Part shown: piece by piece, positions 18,544 through 26,514 of the stretch | Position numbering within the stretch: the stretch's first letter is position 1 | Layout of the letters: each line of letters starts with the position of its first letter | NCBI GenBank assembly: GCA_015852425.1 | Contig: JAAAIG010000551.1 | Location: 1 to 26,514, forward strand | DNA from: Gryganskiella cystojenkinii | Lineage: Eukaryota; Mortierellomycota; Mortierellomycetes; Mortierellales; Mortierellaceae | Length of the DNA: 26,514 bases | Direction of reading: 5' to 3' | The notes under the pieces: model-generated | What the model saw: only the letters and a program-made list of their open reading frames with translations | Databases searched by the model: none | What the model was told of the DNA's origin: nothing | Translations under genes and position numbers: made by a program

Positions 18544-21500
18544 TTATAGAAGGATCTGGCGCGCAGAGTCAAGACTCTGTGCCACCTGGTATCGTGCTCC
18601 AAGGAACCGCAAATCCAACTTAAGATCCACCCCGATCAAATCCTTGAACGCCATCAGACATGGTCCCAATTCAGCACTCGAGTATCGCGTCAGCTCGGCT
18701 AGTTCCAATGTCCATGGCATGTCTCCAGCTTTGACAGCGATAAAGAGGGCCTAAATGATATTCAATTTTCCACAAGTTTAAAAAATCGTGTGTTTAGATT
18801 GTGAACAAATACACAACTCGACCAAAGACAGAGAGTCAAGGTTGTCATCGCTAACAAACTTACGGCAGCAGCGATGCGCGAGGCTGTGAAGGGTAAAAAC
18901 TGATCCGACACCAAGCTCAAATCGCACAAGAACTAACGATCCACGCGATCGAAAGAAAAAAAGAATCAAAAAAGTCAACTTTCGTGACCTCGAATTGCAA
19001 AAAATAAAATAAAAAATAGAGGCGTTTCAAGACCATTATCGCCTATTTCTTACGTCGACAAGTGGTGTCATTCTGGGGTCTTCGGGTATAGCTCTCTTGA
19101 AATACTCTGCGAAACTATTGGATGTCGCCACAACCATATCAAAGTTCAGACTGACAAGAATATCCAGTTCTGTTAATGCAATCTCCTTCTTCGTGTATGC
19201 GTCCAGACAAAGGGCGGTCAGATCGCTCGTGCTAAATGTTTTCACATTCTCATCAAGTTTTCTAAAACGGAGGAGCAAAAGACAAAAAAACAAAATATAA
19301 ACCCGTTAGATCGGGGCCTTGCAATGATGCAGATTAAGACGCGAAACAGTCCTCGGTCGAGCGATATGACGCACCCAGCAATCATCAGAGAGCATAAACC
19401 AGCACACTGGAGCTTATCCACAGGTACAGGGTTGTTTGCCCTCATACTCAAATACCGATCCATGATATGAACTGAGTTCCATCAGGCAATGAGGAGGTTA
19501 GAAAACGAAAATAGAAAAAAAAATATAACGACAACGTTAGCACCAAGAAATTTGTTGGTAAGTCATACACAGAGAATGTCGAGCAACAGTTCACTCACCA
19601 GCACAGTGTAACGTGGAGGTTTGGAAGCAAAAAACTCCATAGCTCATCTCGATCAACCACTCAACAAGGGTAAGTCGCATCCCCGGTAGTAGTCCTTGTT
19701 GATGCAGGAGGTAGTTGTATCGACCATGCCGATTCTACAAAGCATTTTTGAAAAAAAACCAACGAACAAAAGAACAGTTAGCAATGACTGTTGCATAATA
19801 GCAAAAGAGTAACGAGCACGAAGCAAAAGTTCGCGATGCGCTACCTCGACTTCTTGCAGATAGTCCAGCGAATCGTTGGCATATTCTGTCCAATAAAACT
19901 CGTTTTCTGGGAAAGGGTTGACAACGACCAACTTAGGCTTCTTTGGCACTAAAATTTCACACCACAAAGAGGAGGGAGGTCAGGACGGTTATTTCAATTC
20001 ATTTACTCCTTTTGGAACAAATCAACAAAAATAATTTTTGACCAAAATAAACACGGTTGTGTAACATAGAAGTTTACACGCGTCGAGTTCGTGGACTGAT
20101 AATCACCTTTGGTGGGGTATTTTGGGGTAAGAGGTCCGAAGGCATCGTGGCCAAACGATGGTGCCATCTAATTTGAAAATAGCAATCGCAAAGAGCGAAA
20201 AAGAAATAGAAAAGACATTCGCAGGCTATCAGTGTCAAATAACCTCACAGAATCATTCGTCAGTTGAAGATATAAAAAAAGGGTCATAGAAATCAGAAAA
20301 AAAGGAGTCAAAAGTTTGCGTAATCAACAACACCGTCAATTGACGCGTCTCTTGAAAACAAGGCTTAGCTAGAACATGCTCTTCTTCCTAACCGACGCCT
20401 TTGGCCACCATTTCAGAAAAGGAAATTCTGATCTACAGACAAATAACAAAAAATGCTGTTTTCTTTTGCTATCTGTTCATGAGAAAGGGGGAGCCGAGAG
20501 GGGGGGTGGAGGAGCCTTTGAAAGTCACTGTTTTCATGTTTTCTCAAAACTCCCCTCCCTCCTTTCTCCAAACACAGAGGGGATTGAAAAGAGCACAAAA
20601 CACACGCAAAAAAAAGCACAGTGATGACGGTGGTGGGACTGCCAATGAGAAACAGGAGGGCGCAAAAACAAATCAAACAAAAAAAGACGCCAGAAGATGG
20701 AGCAATGGGACACAGACGCACGCTTCCTGCTCTTGTGGGCAGAAAAGCAAAAGTTGAACAGAAAACAACGTACACACCTTCATCGTTCCCGCACATACTG
20801 CAAAAAATAAAGGTCCATCGCACACACACACACGCAAGTACACATATACACACACGCAAGTACACATACACACACACGCAAATGCACCAAAAGAGGTGTT
20901 CTTCAACTTACTGAGATGTCAGTGTCTGTGACAACTTTGGAAACAGAAATGTCCTGGAGTGGACGTCGACATGGCGTTTCAGTCTTGACAAGAGTCTCTG
21001 ACAGGGTTGGTTCGTCGCCAAAGCTGATGATCGAGTTGTTGAGACTCGAGGGCTGGCTCCTCCGTCCATCCTCGTCCTTGTCGTCACCCTTGCTCTTAAT
21101 CGTCAACGACTGTGTCAGTCCGGCCATGTGCGAACTCGTTGACTCTCGCCGGAGGGGAGGAGGAGCCCTTGAAGCTGTCCAAATTGCTGCTCGGGAATTT
21201 CTGCCAATTGTGCCCCGTTCCTCATTCTTGGGTCTCTTGTAACTCTCCAACACTTCGACCGTGTCCTCAGAATCGTTCCAGAAAGGGTTGGGTGCACCAT
21301 GATCTGGATTCGTGATTGATCCTCCACCTCCGCTACCTCCTCTGTGAGGCTGTAGAGGGTAGTGGGAACGACTGGCATCGTCGCCCATATTACCATGCTT
21401 ATCCAAAAAGGCCAAGTACGGTCCAGACACCATCATGCTGTTTCGACTGTTGTTGTTCCTGTTTGGGACTTTGCGTGGCTGCTCTCGCATGCGCGAAGTT

Positions 21501-21754
21501 GGAGATGTGGCTCTTCTCTTTGGCGTGTCCATCTGCGACCCCAAACTGAGGCTCGATTCTGAATACGATTGTCTATTCGCTTGTTCGTAGTTGATGTTGC
21601 GCGAAAGTCCCGGGGTGTAAAGGCCGCCAGACTTGGAGCGACCGCTACTATAGGCGAAATCATCTCGATCTCGATCAGCATAAACAGTGGAGGTCGACGT
21701 GGACGACAACGAAGGTGTGGGCGAGGTCGAAGAGGAGATAGGCGGGGACTCCAT
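18544..21754 (-). CDS. B-type (G2/mitotic) cyclin
   Basis: Eight exons on the minus strand: 21754-20912, 20167-20107, 19948-19845, 19734-19599, 19471-19375, 19261-19054, 18932-18864 and 18750-18544. Together they give 1725 nt, or 574 aa. Such cyclins bind and activate Cdk1 at entry to mitosis. Exon 1 codes a Ser-rich disordered region with a likely destruction box, RRPLQDIS (263-270), recognised by the APC/C in this family. The N-terminal cyclin box shows MRLTLVEWLIE (355-365), HIMDRYLS, then KLQCAGLCSLMIAGKLDE. After that come AYTKKEIALTELDILVSLNF and the second fold (FLCDLSLVSDQFLPFTASRI, AALFIAVKAGDMPW). I chose ATG 21754 (context GCAGCCATGG). The upstream ATG at 21838 adds a repeat-derived Val/Ala leader. 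Intron 1 is 744 nt; the others are about 110-160 nt. A small undetected exon in intron 1 is possible. Confidence 0.9.
20168..20911 (-). other. 744-nt first intron of the cyclin gene
   Basis: The donor is TCA|GTAAGT at 20911 and the acceptor is AAATTAG just before the ATG-containing exon 2; phase 0 joins ISVSKVVTDTDIS to MAPSFGHD. It is five to seven times longer than its neighbours. It holds a CA repeat (20820-20880) and an ACGCGT (20343-20348). Because exon 2 begins with an ATG, a shorter cyclin lacking the destruction box could in principle start there. Confidence 0.7.
20820..20880. repeat. CA microsatellite with an internal GCAAGTACACATA unit
   Basis: Runs of ACACAC are broken by the unit CGCAAGTACACATA, which recurs twice about 24 nt apart. 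It lies inside cyclin intron 1, 31 nt from the donor, and creates a false minus-strand ORF rich in Cys and Val. Confidence 0.8.
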
Positions 21755-23721
21755 GGCTGCTTTTTTAGGATAGTAACTGTTTGCCTCACAACAGCCAGCA
21801 ACAGCAGCAGACACAACGACAACAACAGCAGCACACAATCAGAGAGACGCTCGCTCGTTCTCTAAAGGGTGTACAGCAGTGAGGGGAGAAGAAGAGAAAG
21901 TGAAAGAAAGAGAAAGAGAGAGAGATAATGCGAGTGGAAGAAAAAAGAAAAAAAAAAAGAGAGGAGGGGGAAGGGGTGGAACGGGAGTCAGAAAGAAAGC
22001 TTTTTTTCTGTTCTTGTTGGAGGCAGGGAAGAGCAGCGATAAAACAGAGGAGGGATAATGGAGCGAGCGAGAAGAGACAAAAGAAGAGAGCGAGGGAAAG
22101 GGGAGCTGGAACGGAAAAAGAAAGAAGGGACGGAATAGAGGGGGGTGTTACGATGAACTGTCAGCACCCGACCGAGGCAGATGGCGGCGATTTGCGATTG
22201 GCAACGAAGGAAGGGGAGAAAAGAAGAGCGAAAGGGAATATATAAAGGTACAACAAAATAATATAAGTGACAGTAGCCCAGTTGAATGCGATGAATAGAC
22301 AAAAAACGTTGGAAAAAAAAAAAAAGAGATTGACAAAGCTCACGCCGAGCCTAAGTGGGAGGTCGAAAAATGGGAAAGGACCGAGCAGAAAAAAAATAAG
22401 AAAAGGGAGGGAAAGGAAGGAAAGGGAATGAGAAAAGAAAGTGGAGAAAGAGAGAGAGAGAAAAGATAATAAAAAAAGGGTCAACACACAAGAGGGCAAA
22501 GACGATTCTTCCCTCTGTTGCAAAAGGGTGTTAAATGAGAAAAGGGGAGTGGAATGAAAGGCAGGGGATGAAGGGATGAGGATGTTGGCTTTGTGCTCCG
22601 TGGATGGATTTGAAGGATGAGGACTCCCTCTCTCCTTCTCTCTTTCACTTTGACTTTCGACGAGGGGAGCTGACGAAGGTGGGGAAAGAGTTCAAAAAGG
22701 GGCGAGGACGAATGGAGGAAGAGGAGGGTAGAACAGAGAAAGGGAAATCTCATTCACTTTTTCACTTTTTCAACATTGTTTTACATCGCTGCCAAAGGAG
22801 AATGAATGCATCTTTGCTCTCCTCTGTTGGTTGTTGTTCCGTTTCTAGTGGTCACTAACGAGTGGCCAGGAAAAAAACAAAAACAAAAAAACACCGCCTC
22901 TCTCTTCTGACTTCTCACACTCTTCCCGCTCAGAACTGAGCTTAGCGCAACCAAACCCAATCCCAATCCATTTTCCCAATCCGCGCCGCCAGCAAGGAAG
23001 TCTCACACACAGACACAACATAGACTTTCACGTACCTTTTTGCGATCCAGGCACACTCCAAAACAGTCGGGCTTTTTAAGCTGTCTTCTTCGTTTGATTT
23101 GTTATTTCTCATTGATGGCCCAAAGAAAACAACAAGCCCATAACATCAACTTTTGCTCTTACCTCCCCAGCTTTGTCATAGAGAATGCCACATGGGTGTT
23201 GGCATGTCGATCTGTTTTTTTATCCATTTATTTTTACTTTCAGGAACCAGATTTCCGGAGATAGAAATGAAAATGTCCTCAATTGATTCTATGCGGAGAA
23301 TTTCACCGGATCCTATCGTTCCTGTCTAGCAATTTGGTCCGCAGAGATACGTTCCTCCGAGCTCAGAATCCGTTATGTCCTTGTCTAGATCTTGAGTCTA
23401 TCATCACATCAGCCCTCTACCCACGTTTTCTGATCTTGACAAGCTTTTTTTTTTTTTTTTCCCAGGGCATGTTATTAATATTTTCAAGATAAAGTTGCAT
23501 GAAGTGTCGGCAATGCATAAAGAGTCAGTGAGCCCCTCTATTTTGAATCCGTTCCTTCGAGTCCATCCCTCCCATGTCAGTTCTTAAGCCATAAGTCCCA
23601 GCTGAGAGTATAAAAAAGACGCCTCCTGCCACGATATTTCTCATCCTGAGAACAACCTACGTACCTTCTGCTGTCTTCACACTGTCTTATATCTTTTTTC
23701 ACTCCACAACCTACGTTCACA
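21755..23721. promoter_or_regulatory. long purine-asymmetric intergenic region upstream of the cyclin and zinc-finger-like genes
   Basis: Nearly 2 kb without a supportable gene. From about 21885 to 22760 the + strand is overwhelmingly A/G (GAAAGA and GAGAGA runs, poly-A), so the cyclin-sense strand is C/T-rich, as in fungal promoters and leaders. Farther from the cyclin, three CCAAT boxes lie close together (22957-22961, 22963-22967, 22976-22980), followed by a GC-rich CCGCGCCGCC. From about 23040 to 23600 the sequence is AT-rich and unremarkable, with a T-run at 23446-23460. The last 110 nt are the core promoter of the + strand gene. All ORFs here are low-complexity readings. Confidence 0.55.
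23609..23615 (+). promoter_or_regulatory. TATA box of the zinc-finger-like gene
   Basis: TATAAAA lies 107 nt upstream of the ATG at 23722, followed by a C/T- and A-rich leader. It is the clearest TATA element before any start codon in the window. Confidence 0.65.
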
Positions 23722-24838
23722 ATGGTCAGAACATCAAAGTGTACATTTTTGAATTGCACATACAAAAATCCTGATAGCATTCACCAAAAGCGATATCACG
23801 CAAATGTCGCGGCCACATTCGAGTCGTGTTGGGATGGCCAGTGGAAGACCATTCTCAGAACAGGCAAGGACATGCTTTACCGTTGTGAACATCCAAGCTG
23901 TCGTTTTTCCACCACTCTGGTCAATGGGCCCGGCGTGCATCATAAGATCTGCCGTGGCTATAAAAAGCAGTACAAAGGTATAATATTTGAAGCTGCTGAG
24001 AGAAATACGTCTATCTCTCCCTCTCCTCAAACTGGTAAGATTCTCGCTCGTAGGACGCAAAGATCTACTCAATACTCCATTGTTGTGAACAATACATTCC
24101 ACAGCGCTGATGCGAGATTTACTGTACTCTCTCTTTCTCTGTAGGTACTACAGGTACACCTCCTGATCATGGCGTCCCGCGTCGGTCATCACACGCGTTA
24201 ACCTGCAACCATGAATCTTCTGTCAACGATGCCGCCAGCGGCCATATTTCCGGACCAGCAATACGGGCAGACCAGACAGCGGTTATGAAAGGTGTTCACG
24301 ACCTGCACTCTCTCTTCGAATCAACAATGGCAAAAATATTGACTTCGGAAGCGGCACTGGAGAAAAGCATGAGAGAGATGACGAAGGCTCACCAGGGGTT
24401 GGTGGAGATATATAATAACCACAACAGCAGAACCAATGATCAAATCACAATCCTCCAGGGACAGGCTTCTTCGATACAGGGTGCACTGGAAAGAATAGAT
24501 AACAATGTCCGAGAAAGCCTACATTGTTCCCGCCACTTTGACGTATCCACGCATCGTAAGTTTGTAGTGCCCGTCTCGCGTTTCTCTTTCTTGAAAACTC
24601 CAGTCTTTTCTTTTCTAATGATAAATGTTCCCTGTGCCTGATTTTATTTTTTCGTTTTTTTTATTCATTTCAAGAGCGACCGCTTTCTGAGAATCCAAGA
24701 GGGTCTACTGTTTCTGTCCCGTTACCTGCAACGACAAAAAACACGGCTGATCTTCCAGGGAGCGACCCACAGCCGATCTTTGACGACAACAAGGATATAA
24801 AAATGGCCCAAGTCAAATCAGAAATCGAAAAAGAGTGA
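23722..24838 (+). CDS. unrecognised protein with two Cys/His clusters and a coiled coil
   Basis: Three exons: 23722-24034, 24145-24555 and 24675-24838. Together they give 888 nt, or 295 aa. Introns are 110 and 119 nt with GTAAGA and GTAAGT donors. I do not recognise a family. The N-terminus has two possible zinc-binding clusters. The first is C7-x4-C12-x8-H21-x4-H26. The second is C55-x4-C60-x12-H73-x3-C77, with H74 as an alternative ligand. These resemble C2H2 and C2HC fingers with wide Cys spacing. Basic residues follow (YKKQYKG). The middle (about 150-230) is predicted by eye to be a coiled coil (LEKSMREMTKAHQGLVEIY, then TILQGQASSIQGALERI). The end is acidic and polar and carries VKSE, which fits the SUMO consensus. 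A DNA- or RNA-binding nuclear role is a guess. A TATA box lies 107 nt upstream. It is probably lineage-specific. Confidence 0.75.
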
Positions 24839-25245
24839 AACAATGAAATAGCGAAATAGTGAAATAGGGATAAGCAATATAAGGGGTCTTCATGCAAACC
24901 GTTCGAAAGTGCTCGAAAACAAATTATACTTTCCACATGAAAAAACGAATGCATTATACGAATTTGCTCCGTCTCTCTCCCACGAGGAACATCAAGTTTT
25001 TCTCGTTCGCCCCCGTCACCATTCAATCATCCTCCTTCGTTCTGACCCTATCAATCCGAACAAAAATAGGACTCACATCCCACCCCTTTCTCCCTTGGTC
25101 TTGTGTTCACGTGGCCCACCAGCAGATGCGGACAGTCAGTCTTACCCACTAAACTTGGTACACCATCCTAATTTCGTTTTCGTCTTTGTTTCATCTCATT
25201 TATCTTTTTTTTTTTCCTCTGTCAGCACCCGAGCAGCGAACTGAA
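24839..25245. other. 3' flank of the zinc-finger-like gene, nothing else seen
   Basis: About 400 nt of AT-rich sequence with several short chance ORFs on both strands. Nothing in it looks like a conserved protein, RNA gene or mobile-element end. A T-run at about 25206-25215 is simple sequence. Confidence 0.4.
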
Positions 25246-26513
25246 TTATTTCTCAAGTCTCCGTAAACGTGCGATATCGACCCTTCGTTTTTGTTTCTGT
25301 GCATCTCCAAAAGTGACGATCGTTTTCTTGCACAGTTGTTTTCTGGCACAATTCCACAGAGTTGATCCAGACCCGTAGATACAAATCTGGTTTCCACTGT
25401 TTTGAAATGTCTGAGCATTGGCAATATCCCGTGTTGTTTTTTCACCCTGTGTGCCCTACCTGGACTTCAATCCTTGCAGCTCGTGTACATGCTTCTTGGT
25501 GCGCTCTTGTAGAGGGTAATGCAAGAGCTGTTCTCCACTCGATCTCTTCCCACCCATTGTTTGACGCACTCTTGGGTCCGGTTCTGTTGCGCCCAAGCGT
25601 GATGGATTCTCGCAACCGTTTGTTTCTTTGAAGTTGTCGTATGTCCTCCCCAGCATGGCACCGAATACTTGTGTGGTGCATGTTGGGAATGTTCCAGACT
25701 GGTTTGCCATGACCTCGATCTGGTGCTGCGTCGATTGTAAAAGTGCCAATGTATACTGTGACTCCTGTGGAAAAGACTGGTCTTAAGTGAGCTCTCCATT
25801 TTCGGTATCTTCGGGATCCTGAGTGACAGGTTGTTTGACTATTGAGAAAAAAAATTACCATCGTGAGCAAGAAATTACACCCACCTATGAATTTAATACT
25901 CATAATCAAGATCATGACACTTACAGCCCAATACAAAGCTTATGAAAGTCGTGACGAAGGACGATATCGCCGACTTCATCATCGCGATCATCAACATCAT
26001 CCTCAACATCTACGGCCTCCTCAGCAACATCAACATCACGTCTACCTCTACTGTCTCCTCAGCACGATCACGATCACCGCCATTACTGGCTGTAGCTAGC
26101 TCGAAAACCTCATACCGAGGTTGGAAAACAATTAATATCTTGAGATAACCCTTTTATCTTTTCGACGCAGTTGCGAAGAAAGGCACTGCACATCATTAGC
26201 TCGCATACAAAACGCAGTCAAAAGCTCCTACCGGTCTCATGGAATGTTCCTTCTCTAACCTCGTGCGACGTCTGAATTCGGACTCAGCGACTTCATTCGA
26301 TAACTCATACTCAGCATGGCTCCTTTTTTGAGCCGACACACGTAACGGGATTAGTGCCTTTGCTTCTTCTTTCAGTTTAATTTCTTCTGGAGCCTTCAAA
26401 TAACGGAGATTAGACCAAGCAAAGGCTCCGACCGCGCCGCTACAATTCGAGATTTGTGATAAATTGGGGGATGAGATAAGCTGTGAATAGGCCAAATGTG
26501 CATCTTGCTCCGA
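25246..26513 (-). pseudogene. 5'-truncated, apparently decayed multi-exon gene of unknown function
   Basis: On the minus strand a frame is open from the window edge (26513) to a likely donor CCG|GTAGGA at 26232. It codes a polar helical stretch (APEEIKLKEEAKALIPLRV, SEFRRRTRLEKEH). A second block (about 26100-25922) encodes an acidic run (EDDVDDRDDEVGDIVLRHDF) ending at the donor CT|GTAAGTG (25921). Its upstream part needs a frame change. A third block, about 25788-25246, is one frame broken by a single TAG (25458-25456). It contains NQSGTFPTCTTQVFGAMLGR and, after the stop, NQICIYGSGSTLW and KTIVTFGDAQKQKRR, ending at a TAA. The second-block donor does not join the third block in phase. Together this looks like a decayed gene or mobile-element relic. 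Unrecognised splicing is the alternative. I assign no family. Confidence 0.4.
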
Positions 26514-26514
26514 A

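Noticed and set aside
20413..20877. A 154-codon minus-strand ORF rich in Cys and Val
   Set aside because: It begins in the CA/TG microsatellite and lies wholly inside cyclin intron 1, with no protein-like composition.
21755..21838. Upstream ATG extending the cyclin with a Val/Ala-rich peptide
   Set aside because: It reads a GTT/GCT-type repeat. The ATG at 21754 has a much better context (GCAGCCATGG).
21928..22523. Several 90-120 codon ORFs on both strands in the purine tract
   Set aside because: Low-complexity Lys/Arg/Glu or Phe/Ser/Leu readings with no domain signal.

Overview
The window looks like nuclear DNA from a filamentous fungus of an early-diverging lineage. Mortierellomycota or Mucoromycota is my inference from gene content and style, not a proven assignment. 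Genes are intron-rich, most introns are about 100-140 nt with GTAAG-type donors, intergenic DNA is full of purine/pyrimidine tracts, and the conserved proteins are eukaryotic and fungal in type. There is no sign of operons, plasmids, CRISPR, rRNA or tRNA.

Layout, left to right: (1) 2-1094, + strand: a gene cut by the left edge that looks decayed (in-frame stop, then a frame change). (2) 3847-1315, - strand: a HAL/SAT4-type Ser/Thr protein kinase, 4 exons, about 680 aa. (3) 4368-9230, + strand: the CSB/ERCC6/RAD26 transcription-coupled-repair ATPase, 9 exons, about 1353 aa, with one or two GC-AG introns. (4) 14110-9375, - strand: a cellular RNA-dependent RNA polymerase of the RNA-silencing type, 5 exons including a 7-nt microexon directly after the catalytic DLDGD, 1423 aa. 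(5) 14670-16009, + strand: Mediator subunit MED20 with a Gly-rich insertion, 3 exons, 371 aa. (6) 18114-16262, - strand: the SGT2/SGTA co-chaperone, 6 exons (possibly 7), 353 aa. (7) 21754-18544, - strand: a B-type mitotic cyclin, 8 exons, 574 aa, with a 744-nt first intron. (8) 23722-24838, + strand: an unrecognised 295-aa protein with two Cys/His clusters and a coiled coil, 3 exons, with a TATA box. (9) 26513 down to about 25246, - strand: a second edge-truncated and apparently decayed gene.

All exon chains for genes 2-8 were built by hand from splice consensus plus protein continuity, and each sums to an intact reading frame. The kinase/CSB pair and the RdRP/MED20 pair are divergent and share short upstream regions. 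CSB/RdRP and MED20/SGT2 are convergent, with 144 and 252 nt between stop codons. The genes do not form one pathway. They are mostly housekeeping genes (DNA repair, transcription, protein targeting, cell cycle, ion or nutrient signalling) plus one RNA-silencing polymerase, flanked by two decayed ORF regions. I found no convincing new multi-gene system. The most notable items are the gene-structure oddities (microexon, GC-AG introns, long cyclin intron), the RRM-like N-terminus of the RdRP, and the orphan zinc-finger-like gene.
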